From the NCBI RefSeq assembly GCF_030406905.1, contig NZ_CP129137.1, positions 1,110,001-1,174,000 of the forward strand: 64,000 nt of DNA, in the 5' to 3' direction. A program made the position numbers and the translations under genes. Below are positions 18,658-27,801 of the stretch, one piece after another. Within the stretch, counting starts at the first letter, position 1. Each line of letters begins with the position of its first letter. The stretch comes from Streptomyces sp. HUAS CB01. Lineage in GTDB: Bacteria; Actinomycetota; Actinomycetes; Streptomycetales; Streptomycetaceae. The notes under the pieces are model-generated. The model had not been told where the DNA came from. It was given only the letters and a program-made list of their open reading frames with translations, and ran no database searches.

Positions 18658-19071
18658 ATGGCGACGGCGGACGAGACGGCAGTACCGCGGCGACTCTGGA
18701 TCGAGGAGCCGGTGGGTCGACGACGGCTGCCCGATCCGGTGCGCACGGCGGCCGTGCGTGCCGTGATCGTGACGGCGGTGACGATGACCCAGGCGTTGAT
18801 GGCCTTCTTCTTCTCGGTGACGGGATCGTGGCTGGCGTTTCCCATGGTCCTGAGCAGCGTGGCGAGCACGGTCGCCGCGACCTGGGCGGTCCTGGACGTG
18901 TGGGTGACGCGCCAGGTGTGGAACCAGCGGAACGGCGTGGTCTCGGTCCCGAGCAGCACGGCGCGTCAACTGCGACGGGAGCGTCGACGGGCGCGGAGGA
19001 CGGCCCGGACGGAGGCGCGCGAGTCCGCGCGGATACGACGGAGGGGCACGGGGCGGCTGTCCCAGGCCTGA
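18658..19071 (+). CDS. small membrane protein of unknown function
   Basis: 137 residues. A basic N-terminal tail is followed by two hydrophobic spans (around residues 33-55 and 58-80: TAVTMTQALMAFFFSVTG and LAFPMVLSSVASTVAATWAV), then a strongly basic C-terminal tail ([19 protein letters not shown]) that could bind nucleic acid or acidic lipid heads. The ATG at 18658 has GGGGAG about 10 bases upstream. It converges on the SMC-like gene. I do not recognise the family. It occupies the position where JetD would be in a Wadjet operon, but it lies on the other strand and has no nuclease motif. Confidence 0.7.
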   Translation: MATADETAVPRRLWIEEPVGRRRLPDPVRTAAVRAVIVTAVTMTQALMAFFFSVTGSWLAFPMVLSSVASTVAATWAVLDVWVTRQVWNQRNGVVSVPSSTARQLRRERRRARRTARTEARESARIRRRGTGRLSQA

Positions 19072-19128
19072 CGCGGGCCCGGTCCGGGGCGTGTCCGGTT
19101 GCCCGGGGAAGCCGGGCCCGGGGTGGTA

Positions 19129-19158
19129 CCGGGTCGGGAGCCCGGGCTGAGGACCCGG
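19129..19158. terminator. possible bidirectional terminator
   Basis: CCGGGTC (19129-19135) pairs exactly with GACCCGG (19152-19158). The 16-base loop contains a further GCCC/GGGC pairing. It lies in the convergent gap between 19071 and 19261, which is otherwise a simple run of G and C tracts. Confidence 0.4.
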
Positions 19159-19260
19159 CCCTGGGGCACCGGACTCGGGGCGGGCCCGGACGTCGGGCGG
19201 TTACCCGGCCCCGGGGCCAGGCTTGAGGCCAGAGGCGGCCGCGGAGTGTCGGGGCCCCCG

Positions 19261-22200
19261 CTACTCCTCGCGGCCGGTGGGCGTTTCGGAGGTGCCGGGC
19301 CGCGTCCCGGCGTCCACGGGGGCGCCTTCGGCACGGGGGCTCCACGACGGTGACGGAGCCGCGGCGCCCGTCCCGGCCTCCGTGCCGTCCTGACCCCCGG
19401 TCGCCTTCCCGGTCCCGCCGTACGGCTCCGTCGCCGTACCGGCGCCGCCCTCGACCTGCGCGGGTGTGGGCGCGGGCGCCGGCGCCGGGTCGTCCTTGGC
19501 CCGCTTGAACATCCGGGTCGCCGTGATCTCCCCGTGCACCGTCTCGCCCTCGGTGCGCTGCTGGGGCAGGCCGGGGCGCAGATGCTCCTCGACGCTGATG
19601 TACTTCAGGCCCGCCCGCAGGTCCGCGTCGTTGCGCAGCCTGATGACCAGCGGGAACTCCGCGAGCGCCGTGGTGTCGAACAGGCCCGTGGTGTACAGCA
19701 GCTGGACGCCGAGGGCTTTCGACACGGCGCGCTGCAGCTCCAGCAGATAGGTGGCGTTGGCGCGGCCGATCGGGTTGTCCAGGAACAGCGTGCCCGCGTG
19801 CCGGTGCTTGTCGCGGCCCCGGTCGTTGCTGCGGAGCGCGGCCATGGTGCAGTACAGCGCGATCGCCGCGGTGAGCAGCTGGCCGCCGGAGAAGACGTCT
19901 CCCATCTGCCCGACGGGCACGCGCTCGGCGCGGAGCACCGCGTCCGGCTTGAGGATCTCGACGGCGACGCCCTTCGGTTCGAGGGCGGCCTGGACACCGC
20001 GCAGCAGCAGGGACATGCCGTCCCGGCGGAGGTCGGAGTTCTTCCTCACCGCGGCACGCGTGGCCTCGTCGATGACCTCACCGAGCCGCTCGGTGAGGGT
20101 CGCCTGGTCGGGCTCCTCGAAGCGGATGCGCAGGAACTCCTGTCCCGACCACTCCCCCAGGCCCTCGGGAAGCCGGGAGAGCCGCTGGGCCGAGCGGAGC
20201 GTGGCGAGGGCGGACTCCACCAGTCCGCGGAGGCGGTCGACGATGGAGTCCCGGTTGCGCTCCAACTGGGCCAGTTCGTCGGTGAGGACGCGCAGCCGCG
20301 GCGCGAACGCCTCGGCCCAGCGCGCCGCGTGTTCCGGCAGGGCGGACGCCGGCAGCTCACGGATCTGCAGGCGCGCCGGTGTGCGCACCGCCTCGTACCG
20401 GGTGGAGTTGGCGTGGCGCACGAGCACGTCGCTCGCCTCGCGCACGGCCGACTCTGCGGCGGACAGATCGGCCGCGCAGCCGCGCAGGGAGCGGCGGGCC
20501 TCGGCCGCCGAGTGCCGGGCCTCCTCGAGATTGCCGGGGTACGGCCCGGGCTCCTCCTGGTCCTCCTCGGTGTGGTCCCTGAGCAGGTCGCGCAGGAGGG
20601 CCGCCGTCTCGTCGAAGCCGCTCGCCGCGTCCTCGGCGGTGCGGTGTGCGCGCAGCAGTTCGGCGTGCCTGGCCCGGGCGGTCTCCAGCGCCTCGGTACG
20701 GGCGGCCAGATCGCCGGTGGCCGTACGCAGCAGCGCCTGTGCGTGCTGGGCGTCCGAGGGCTCCAGTTCCTCGGGCAGGCCGGTGTGCGCGTCGCCGTCC
20801 ACTGGCGCGAGGCGCTCGGCCTCGCCGCGCAGCCGGCCGAGCTTCTCGCTGGCCTCGGAGGCGCGGGTCTCCAGCATCTGCACGTGTGACTCGGCGCGGG
20901 CCGCGGCGGCCTGGCGGGAGGGTCCGTCCGCCCCGTCCGTGCCCTCCAGCAACTGGGCGGCGCGGGTGCGGACCTTGTTGCTGAGCCGGTCGAGCTCGGC
21001 GAGCGCGGCGCTCTCGTCGCTCTCGGCACGGGCCTGTTCGGCGCGGAGGTCGGCGCCGACGCCGACCTTCTCGTACAGCTGGGACGCGGCGCGGTACGCC
21101 TCGCGCAGGGCCGGCAGCGAGGGGCGCGGGGTGCCGGGACCCTCGTCGGGCTCGGGCAGTTGCTCGGGTGCGCCGGCGATCTCGGCGCGCTCGGCGCGGA
21201 GGGCGCGTGCGGTGCGCCGTGCGTCGTCCGCCGCGCGCTGGGCGGCCCGGCGGTCCTGGTCCGCGGCTCTCGCCCGTTCCAGGCAGGCGGCGGCGCGGGC
21301 GTCGGACTCGGCCGCGTCGTCGGCGAGTTCACGCAGTTTGGCCTGCCAGCCCGCGCGCTCACGGAGCCGGAAGGCGAGTCCGGCGAGCGCGTCCGCGGCA
21401 CGGCGGGCCCGCTGGGCCGCGTCCTGCCGCTCGTCGCGCACCCGGCCGGCGTCGGCGGCGGCCTCCTCCGCCTCGGCCCGGGCGGTACGGGCCTCGGCGA
21501 GTACCTCCTCGGCGGCCTCGGCCGCCTCCCGCGCCGTACGCGCGGCCAGGGCGAGTTCGGCGAGCATGCCGGGCGGGCAGTCCGCGCGCCACGAGCCGAT
21601 GCGGGCGGCGAGGGAGCGGTCGCCCGCCAGCCGGGCCGCGAGGGTCCTGATCTCCTCGTCCCGGGCGGCGGCCCGGGCCCGCAGCCCTTGGCGCTCCTCG
21701 TCCGCGGCGTGCTCGTCGTGCATGGCCGGGTTCGGCGGCACGAGGAACACGTCCGCGTCAGTCCCGCCCGCCGGACCGGGTACGGGGGCGAGCAGTGCGG
21801 CCGCGGTGCCGACGGCGACGGCGGAACGCGGCAGCAGGGCGGCCCCGGTGAGCACCTCGCGGGCACGGGCGTACGACACCGGGTCGGTGATCACGACGCC
21901 GTCGACCAGCTCCGGCCGGGCGGCGAGCACGGCGGCGTGGTCGGCCGGAGCGACGGCCTGGGCGAGGTAGCGCCAGCCGGGCAGTGCGGGAATGCCGTGC
22001 TCACCGAGGAATTCGACGGTCGCGAGAACGTCCGGACCGGGGGGCAGCAGTCCGCCGTCACCGAGCGCACCGAGGATGCGGGCGTCGTCCGCGGCCGCGG
22101 TCCTCAGGTCGAACAGCTGGCGTTCGGCGGCCGCGACGCCCTGGTCGAGGAGCTCACGCAGTTCGTCGGCGCAACGGTCGAACTCCTCGGCGGTGAGCGG

Positions 22201-24240
22201 GCCTTCGGTGTCGTGCTCGCGTGCGAACGGGCCCCGGTGGTCCGGGGCCGCGGTCCCCGCCGGCGTGGTCCCGGCGCGTCCGTCGCCCGAGCCGGTCGCC
22301 TGGGCCGGGAACGTCCGCGTGTCCGTCGCGGCCGTGCCGGCCGGTCCCTCGGACGGCTCGCGCCGGGGTCCGGGAACCTCCGCCGAGCCGGTGGACGCCG
22401 GCAGGCTGAGCAGGTCGCCGAGGCGCTCCGACTCGGCGATGGAGGCCGCGGCGAGGCGTTCGGCCTCGTGGGCGTGTGCCGCGGCCTGGGCGGCGTCGGC
22501 GGCACGGGCCGCGGCCAGTTCGGCCCGGGCCTCGGCGGCCGCGGTCTCACGGGCGCGCTCCGCGGCCGTGCGGGCGGCCTCGCGGGCCGCGTCCCAGGCG
22601 GCGACCGCGGACTTCTCCGCGTCGCTGGCCGCCAGGGCTGCCCGGGCCGGGTCGGCGTCGGGGGCACTGTCGTCGAGCCAGCCGGCGCGGACGGCCTCCG
22701 CGGTCTCCTGCTCGACCTCGGCGAGGCGCTGGCGCAGATGGCCCGCCTCGCTGCGGGCCCGCTGGGCGTCGGTCGCGGCGGCGGTGGCGTCGCGGTGGGC
22801 GGCCTCGCCGGCCTCCTGGAGGCCCGCGGAGCGCTCCTCCTCCTCGTTGGCCAGGCGCTCGCCCTCCTCGGCGGCGGAGTGGAGCGCGCGCACGAGATCG
22901 GCCGCGGCCCTGGCACGGGCCGCGAGCGCCGGCGCGGCGTCCCGCTCGGCCTCGCGGATGGCGGCGGCCACCCTCGAGGAACGGTCCGAGGCCGCGCGGT
23001 GGCGGAGCACCGCCTCGGCGGCCTGCCAGGCGGCGTGGAGGGTGCGGGCGTCGGTCAGTTCGCGCCGCTGGGCCGCGGCCGCCTTCTCCGCCGCCGTGAG
23101 CGCCAGGGAGGCGTGCCGGTAGGCCAGTTCGGCGGCGATCAGGGAGCTGTGGCTGCGGGCCCGCTCCGCCTCGGTGACGGTGTGCGCGGCCGCGGTCACC
23201 TGCTGGGCGAGTGCGGCGGTGCGGGCGCGCTCCTCGCCGGCCCTGGCGGAGAGCCTGCGCGCGAGCGTACGGGTGCGGCGCTCGGCTCCGAGGTGGACGT
23301 CACGGGCCCGGGCCCGGGTGTCGGCGGCCTCCACGATACGGCCGAGGAGATCGACGGAGCCGGCGGTGAAGTCGCGTTCGGCGATCAGCTCGGCGCGCCG
23401 GCCCAGCTTGTTGCCGAAGCCGCTGACCAGGTCGGCGAGCCCGTCGGTGTCACGGGTGTCGGTGACGGCGCGCAGCAGCAGGTCCGTGAAGTCGGAGTCC
23501 TTCTTGACCGCGAACAGGCCGGCGGCCTCTCCCTCGTCCGCGTTCATCTCCCGCTGGTAGCGGAAGAGTTCGGGGTCGAGGCCGAGGTCGCCGAGGTGCT
23601 CGTTCCAGCGGTCGTGGATCTCCTCCCAGTACACCTCCAGGTGCGGATACGCCTTGCCGGCCTCGGTGATGGCGTCGCGGAACCCCTTCATGGTGCGACG
23701 ACGGCCCCGTGCTCCGGAGGCGCCCTCGACGGGCGGGCGGACGGCGCTGGACTCGGCGACGGGCAGCGAGTCCAGGCTGAGGCCGGGGCCGGGCCGGAAG
23801 GAGTACCAGGCCTCGGCGAACTTCCGCGGGTCGTTGGAGACCTGACGGCCGCGCCATTCGCTGGCCTTGCCGACGACGACCAGTTCACCGGTGAGGGTGT
23901 GCTGCCACTCGAGGGCGACATGCCCGCAGTCGTCGGCGAGCAGGAACTTGCGCAGCACCCCGGAGCTGGCGCCGCCGAGGGTGTTCCGGTGGCCGGGCAG
24001 CATCACCGAGAAGATCAGCTTGAGGAGGACGGACTTGCCGCCGCCGTTCTCCAGGAAGAGCACGCCCGCGGGGGCCGGACGGCGTGGCGGGCCGACCGGC
24101 TCCTCCTCGAAGAACTCGGCCTGGGTCGGGGCCGGGTCGGGCACGGGCGCGCCGACTCCGCGCAGGTCCAGCACGGTGTCGGCATAGCGCGCACCGGCGG
24201 GCCCGATGGAGTAGAGGCGTACCCGGGACAGCTCGTACAT
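19261..24240 (-). CDS. SMC-like coiled-coil ATPase (MukB/MksB/JetC type)
   Basis: Giant ABC-type ATPase of 1659 residues. The head is split between the two ends, as in SMC proteins. The N-terminal Walker A is FLENGGGKSVLLKL (Lys69, Ser70). About 1100 residues of Ala/Glu/Arg heptads (two long coiled-coil arms) follow. Near the C-terminus come the ABC signature FSGGQ (1450-1454) and Walker B TLFLDN (Asp1488). The residue after the Walker B Asp is Asn1489, where the catalytic Glu is expected. A central segment with TDPVSYARAREVLTGA may be a hinge insert. The C-terminal 80 residues are low-complexity. The ATG at 24240 has only a weak GAGAG site. Third gene after MukF-like and MukE-like genes. The family is clear; whether it condenses chromosomes or restricts plasmids is not. 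Confidence 0.8.
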   Translation of the reverse strand: MYELSRVRLYSIGPAGARYADTVLDLRGVGAPVPDPAPTQAEFFEEEPVGPPRRPAPAGVLFLENGGGKSVLLKLIFSVMLPGHRNTLGGASSGVLRKFLLADDCGHVALEWQHTLTGELVVVGKASEWRGRQVSNDPRKFAEAWYSFRPGPGLSLDSLPVAESSAVRPPVEGASGARGRRRTMKGFRDAITEAGKAYPHLEVYWEEIHDRWNEHLGDLGLDPELFRYQREMNADEGEAAGLFAVKKDSDFTDLLLRAVTDTRDTDGLADLVSGFGNKLGRRAELIAERDFTAGSVDLLGRIVEAADTRARARDVHLGAERRTRTLARRLSARAGEERARTAALAQQVTAAAHTVTEAERARSHSSLIAAELAYRHASLALTAAEKAAAAQRRELTDARTLHAAWQAAEAVLRHRAASDRSSRVAAAIREAERDAAPALAARARAAADLVRALHSAAEEGERLANEEEERSAGLQEAGEAAHRDATAAATDAQRARSEAGHLRQRLAEVEQETAEAVRAGWLDDSAPDADPARAALAASDAEKSAVAAWDAAREAARTAAERARETAAAEARAELAAARAADAAQAAAHAHEAERLAAASIAESERLGDLLSLPASTGSAEVPGPRREPSEGPAGTAATDTRTFPAQATGSGDGRAGTTPAGTAAPDHRGPFAREHDTEGPLTAEEFDRCADELRELLDQGVAAAERQLFDLRTAAADDARILGALGDGGLLPPGPDVLATVEFLGEHGIPALPGWRYLAQAVAPADHAAVLAARPELVDGVVITDPVSYARAREVLTGAALLPRSAVAVGTAAALLAPVPGPAGGTDADVFLVPPNPAMHDEHAADEERQGLRARAAARDEEIRTLAARLAGDRSLAARIGSWRADCPPGMLAELALAARTAREAAEAAEEVLAEARTARAEAEEAAADAGRVRDERQDAAQRARRAADALAGLAFRLRERAGWQAKLRELADDAAESDARAAACLERARAADQDRRAAQRAADDARRTARALRAERAEIAGAPEQLPEPDEGPGTPRPSLPALREAYRAASQLYEKVGVGADLRAEQARAESDESAALAELDRLSNKVRTRAAQLLEGTDGADGPSRQAAAARAESHVQMLETRASEASEKLGRLRGEAERLAPVDGDAHTGLPEELEPSDAQHAQALLRTATGDLAARTEALETARARHAELLRAHRTAEDAASGFDETAALLRDLLRDHTEEDQEEPGPYPGNLEEARHSAAEARRSLRGCAADLSAAESAVREASDVLVRHANSTRYEAVRTPARLQIRELPASALPEHAARWAEAFAPRLRVLTDELAQLERNRDSIVDRLRGLVESALATLRSAQRLSRLPEGLGEWSGQEFLRIRFEEPDQATLTERLGEVIDEATRAAVRKNSDLRRDGMSLLLRGVQAALEPKGVAVEILKPDAVLRAERVPVGQMGDVFSGGQLLTAAIALYCTMAALRSNDRGRDKHRHAGTLFLDNPIGRANATYLLELQRAVSKALGVQLLYTTGLFDTTALAEFPLVIRLRNDADLRAGLKYISVEEHLRPGLPQQRTEGETVHGEITATRMFKRAKDDPAPAPAPTPAQVEGGAGTATEPYGGTGKATGGQDGTEAGTGAAAPSPSWSPRAEGAPVDAGTRPGTSETPTGREE

Positions 24241-24309
24241 GGCGGCGGACTCTCGTCGTTCTCAGCGGTGTTGAGGCGGGGTGGGCGGCGGCGGGCGGGG
24301 CCCGCGGGG

Positions 24310-25221
24310 TCAGGAGTGGAAGGGAAGGCCGGCGTCGGCGGCCAGCTCCAGGTCGTCGTTGTCCGGCGGGGGCAGGAGCGTGGCGGAGCCGTCGGTGACG
24401 GGGACGACACCGAGTTGCAGCAGCTCCTCCATGGCGGCGCTGCCCGCCATGTCGCGGACCTGCAGTTGGTAGCGGGCGGTCGTCCGGTAGGCGCCACCGG
24501 AGTCGTCGCCGGTGCGCTGCAGGAAACCGGAGTCGGTGAGGAAGGCGACCGCCTTGGCGATGATGCCGGTGGTGGAGCCCGCGAGGCGGCGGGCGTCCTT
24601 GGTGGCTCCGGTGGCGCTGCGCCGCGCGTAGACGCGCCAGGCGGCTTCGAGGCCAGGGGCGTCGGAGGCCGGGTCGGTGTTCTCCCCCTGCTCCTCGGCC
24701 CGCTCCTCCAGGCGCCGGCATGCCTGCCGTACGAACGCGTCGACGCCGTTGACGGTGATGCGGCCGATGTAGCCGTCGTCGGCGAGGTCCTCGGGGCGGG
24801 GGAACGCCATTGCCGCGACGGCGAGATGGGCGAGGCCGTGGAGGAACCGGTCGGCGGAGTCGGCCGAGGCCCGGCGGGCGTAGTCGCCCATGCGGACGGC
24901 GAAGACCGAGTCCTCGGCCGCGGTCACGGCCATCCCCGCGCGGGGCGACACCTCGAGGACGACCAGGCCGAGCCCGGTGGCGACGGCGTCGGCGAGACGG
25001 GCGAAGGCGGGCTCCTCGCGGTAGCGCCGCAGGAGGTCGGCGTACTCGGCGTCGCGGGCGGGCAGCAGCTTGGGCTGCAGTCCGAAGGAGACGAGGCGCG
25101 CGGCGTCGGCCGCGTCGGCGGGGGTGACCCCTGCGGAGGAGGACATCGGCCCGGACGGCGGCCCGAGCGGCACGTCCGGCTCACGCCGGGGCCCGGCGTG
25201 CTCTGCGTGCTGGTCGCTCAC
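24310..25221 (-). CDS. MukE/MksE/JetB-like subunit of the SMC complex
   Basis: 303 residues from the GTG at 25221, with GAGGAG 10 bases ahead. The first 35 residues are a disordered leader, followed by helical, winged-helix-like sequence: RDAEYADLLRRYREEPAFARLADAVATGLGLVVLEV, later GIIAKAVAFLTDSGFLQRT and TARYQLQVRDM. This is the pattern of the small kite-type subunit that bridges kleisin and ATPase. The assignment rests mostly on size and on its place between the kleisin-like gene (158 bases upstream) and the SMC-like gene (69 bases downstream). By direct sequence similarity alone I would call it hypothetical. Confidence 0.65.
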   Translation of the reverse strand: MSDQHAEHAGPRREPDVPLGPPSGPMSSSAGVTPADAADAARLVSFGLQPKLLPARDAEYADLLRRYREEPAFARLADAVATGLGLVVLEVSPRAGMAVTAAEDSVFAVRMGDYARRASADSADRFLHGLAHLAVAAMAFPRPEDLADDGYIGRITVNGVDAFVRQACRRLEERAEEQGENTDPASDAPGLEAAWRVYARRSATGATKDARRLAGSTTGIIAKAVAFLTDSGFLQRTGDDSGGAYRTTARYQLQVRDMAGSAAMEELLQLGVVPVTDGSATLLPPPDNDDLELAADAGLPFHS

Positions 25222-25378
25222 GGCTGGTGCTCCTCTGTGCGGTGGTCGGGCACGACTGTGCCGTGGTGGACGGTCCGGGGGCGCGCCGGGCCACGGCCCG
25301 GACGGCCGTCGCGGGCGGGTTCCGCGCGCCGGAGGGGCGCGTACGGCAGCGCGGGGGCGCCGGACTTCGGGTGCGGCG

Positions 25379-26905
25379 TCACGCGGCCTCCGTGCGGTCC
25401 GCGGCCATCCCGGCCGCGTCCAGCAGGGCGGTGCCCACGATGAGGTCGGCTCCGCCGAACTCCGGGTCGTCCAGCTCGGTGCCGTCGTCGACGGCGAACA
25501 GCAGCCGCTCCTCTCCCTGGCGGTAGGCCGTGCCGACCGGGGGGCTGGCCGCGTGGACGGCGAGGAGGGCGACGAGATAGGGCAGGTCCGGATCGCGGCG
25601 GCGGGCGTCGGCGAGGAGTCCGGAGAGCCGGCGCGGGGCGTCGTGCTCCAGGTCCAGCAGCTCCATGGCGTTCGCGAGCTGCTCCTCGCTGAAGCGGCTG
25701 TCGTCCGGGGTCGCGATCAGATCGGGCTCGGGCAGCTCGGCGCCCAGGTGCTCGCGCTCCACGGGAGGGCTGAGCAGCATGTCGACGAGGTCCGCGACGC
25801 GGACCGACGCAGGTGTGCGCAGGCCCGTGCCGCGGGCGAAGTACGCGTCGGTGACGCGGATGGCCTGCTCCACGGGCAGGGGCAGCAGCGGCGCGACGAG
25901 GTGGCCGTACAGGTCGACGACGGAGTGGGCCGCCGGTGCCGCGAACGCCTGGCGGTCCTGCTCGGCGCGGAAGAGCGGGCCGGCCTCCAGCAGCCGGGAC
26001 TGGAGCTGGGTGTGGCGGCGGATGCAGTCCTTGACGATGTCGACGAGTTCGGCGGCCCGGCGCTTGTGCTCGGGGTCCTCGGCCTCGTCGCGCGCCTTGC
26101 GGATGTTCGTCAGGATCGCGTTCTCGTGGCGGTAGCGGTCGGCGACGTGGTCCAGCGCTTCGGCGATCATGTCGGGCACGGCGTTGAGCCAGTCGACGGC
26201 ACGCACGTTGCGCCGGGTGGCCTCGAGCGTCCTGCGGAGCGTCTCCGCGTACTGCACGGTCCGGTAGCGGGCCTGCTCGGCGGCCAGCTGGGCGTCGGCG
26301 AGCCGGCCGCGGCTGATCAGCACCTCCAGCTTCACCTCGGCGGCGATCTGCGCGCTCGTGACGTCCGTGTCGAGAGCGCCGACCAGGACGTTCACCGCCT
26401 CGTCCGTGGTGCGCAGATAGACGCTCCCGCCGTAGCCCGGGACCTCCTCGATGAGTTTGAAGTCGTAGTCCCGCCGGACATAGGCCCCGTCCGGGCCGAA
26501 AGTGCCGTACACCGCGCGGAAGCCGCGGTCGACGCTGCCGACGTTGATCAGGTTCTCCAGCACCCAGCGCGCCACGCGCTCGTGCTCGGCGGCGGGGCGC
26601 CGCGGGGCCTGCGCGGCGATGCGGGGGAGGAGCCTGGCCACTATCTGCTCGTGGTCGGCACCGGTGTCGAAGTCCATGTTGAGCGTGACGAGATCGATGG
26701 CGGCGAGGGCGACCTCCGCCATCGCGTAGACCGAGTACTCGCCCGCCAGGTTCGCCTTGCGCGTGTCCAGGTCGTGCAGCGGAGCGGTGCACGCGAGCGC
26801 CCGGAGCCGCCGCGCGAGCCCTTCGTCGGCGGCCGGGCCCTGGGCGGGGCGCGGCCCCGCGCTGAGCTGGGGCGGAACGGATTCCGTCGAGGCAGGCGAA
26901 GTCAC
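25379..26905 (-). CDS. MukF/MksF/JetA-like kleisin of the SMC complex
   Basis: 508 residues from the GTG at 26905. This start is preferred over GTG 26935 because TAGTCT lies seven bases before it, giving a leaderless mRNA. Mostly alpha-helical, with a helical middle section (YRTVQYAETLRRTLEATRRNVRAVDWLNAVPDMIAEAL) and DEAEDPEHKRRAAELVDIVKDCIRRH, like the coiled segment of MukF-type kleisins. Its C-terminal part would contact the ATPase head. First gene of the operon kleisin-kite-SMC, the same order as JetA-JetB-JetC. Alternative: an unrelated scaffold protein for the SMC-like ATPase. Confidence 0.6.
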   Translation of the reverse strand: MTSPASTESVPPQLSAGPRPAQGPAADEGLARRLRALACTAPLHDLDTRKANLAGEYSVYAMAEVALAAIDLVTLNMDFDTGADHEQIVARLLPRIAAQAPRRPAAEHERVARWVLENLINVGSVDRGFRAVYGTFGPDGAYVRRDYDFKLIEEVPGYGGSVYLRTTDEAVNVLVGALDTDVTSAQIAAEVKLEVLISRGRLADAQLAAEQARYRTVQYAETLRRTLEATRRNVRAVDWLNAVPDMIAEALDHVADRYRHENAILTNIRKARDEAEDPEHKRRAAELVDIVKDCIRRHTQLQSRLLEAGPLFRAEQDRQAFAAPAAHSVVDLYGHLVAPLLPLPVEQAIRVTDAYFARGTGLRTPASVRVADLVDMLLSPPVEREHLGAELPEPDLIATPDDSRFSEEQLANAMELLDLEHDAPRRLSGLLADARRRDPDLPYLVALLAVHAASPPVGTAYRQGEERLLFAVDDGTELDDPEFGGADLIVGTALLDAAGMAADRTEAA

Positions 26906-26912
26906 GGTGCAC

Positions 26913-26918
26913 AGACTA
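26913..26918 (-). promoter_or_regulatory. -10 box of the SMC-like operon, leaderless start
   Basis: TAGTCT on the minus strand, seven bases before GTG 26905. It lies in the 77-base gap behind the gntR gene, so the SMC operon can be transcribed on its own. A TTCGAC about 19 bases further up is a poor -35. Confidence 0.45.
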
Positions 26919-26982
26919 GGTCCTCGCACTGACACCGGTCGAAACGGCGCAGAAACCCCGCACGCGGCTCGGCTCCCGGCGC

Positions 26983-27699
26983 TCAGCGCTCCGCCGTGTC
27001 GCCGTCCGCCACCAGCCCCCCGTACACCTCGACGAGCCGGGCGCGGGAGTCGTCGAGGTAGTCGGCGAGGAGCCGCTCGGCGTCGTCGCTCCTGCCCGCC
27101 TTCAGCGCTTCCAGAATCTCCCGGTTTCGTACGAGATACGGCTCATGGAGCCCTCGGGGGTCGTCCACGACGTGGAAGACGAGGCGCAGTTCGGCGAGGA
27201 CGCCGCGCATCAGTTCGTCGGTGCGGGCGCTGCGGGCGAGCCCGACCAGTTCGCGGTGGAAGTGGATGTTGGCGGTGGACACGCCCGGCCAGTGCTCCTC
27301 TCGGGCCGACCGCTCACCGGCGGTCACCGCGGAGCGCAGCCCGTCGAGCCCGAACGGCGGCGTGCCGAGCCCTCGGACGACGGCGCACTCGACGAGCCGG
27401 CGGGTGCGGTAGATGTCCTCGACGTCCTCGACCGTGAGGACCCGGACGAACACCCCGCGGTTGAGCTCGTGGACCAGCAGCCGCTCGTGCGTCAGCAGCC
27501 GGAACGCCTCGCGCAGCGTGTTCCGCGAGACGCCGAGGGCCCCGCCGATGCTGTCCTCCGAGAGCCGCGCCCCCGGCGGGAAGAAGCCCTCCGCGATCCG
27601 GGTGCGCAGGATGTCCGCGACCCGCTCCGCGGTGCTCGTGCGGCCCAGGAGCCGGCGGTCACCGGCCAGTTCACCGAGCTCGGAACCCGTCGTGCCCAC
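26983..27699 (-). CDS. GntR-family repressor with FCD domain
   Basis: Transcription factor of the FadR subfamily. 238 residues from the GTG at 27699 (GAGAGG six bases upstream); the longer open frame has no start signal. The N-terminal winged helix contains RLSEDSIGGALGVSRNTLREAFRLL without interruption. The C-terminal FCD helical bundle carries the metal-binding residues in HFHRELVGLA and VRNREILEALKAGRSDDAERLL. It is divergent from the transporter-pxpABC operon, and the shared gap contains a 17-bp palindrome of GntR type in the core promoter. The effector is probably 5-oxoproline or another small carboxylate bound by FCD (inference). Confidence 0.9.
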   Translation of the reverse strand: MGTTGSELGELAGDRRLLGRTSTAERVADILRTRIAEGFFPPGARLSEDSIGGALGVSRNTLREAFRLLTHERLLVHELNRGVFVRVLTVEDVEDIYRTRRLVECAVVRGLGTPPFGLDGLRSAVTAGERSAREEHWPGVSTANIHFHRELVGLARSARTDELMRGVLAELRLVFHVVDDPRGLHEPYLVRNREILEALKAGRSDDAERLLADYLDDSRARLVEVYGGLVADGDTAER

Positions 27700-27778
27700 T
27701 GTGCCCTCTCTTCCGCTCTCCGTCACCGCCGGCGGCCCGTCGGCGGCCCGCACCCATCGTAGGAGCAGAAACCTTCCC

Positions 27779-27801
27779 ACAAGAGAGGACGAGACTCTTG
27801 T
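27779..27801. promoter_or_regulatory. second inverted repeat in the gntR-transporter gap
   Basis: ACAAGAG (27779-27785) and CTCTTGT (27795-27801) are exact complements with a 9-base spacer. It lies immediately upstream of the main palindrome and covers the -35. It could be an autoregulatory site for the gntR gene or a second operator. Confidence 0.4.

Noticed and set aside
18658..19071. JetD-like nuclease completing a Wadjet operon
   Set aside because: The product is a 137-residue two-helix membrane protein on the opposite strand, with no TOPRIM or DUF3322-type motif.
21160..25443. 1427-codon open frame on the plus strand
   Set aside because: Shadow of the Ala/Glu/Arg-rich coiled coil of the SMC-like gene; Gly/Arg-rich and without any family motif.
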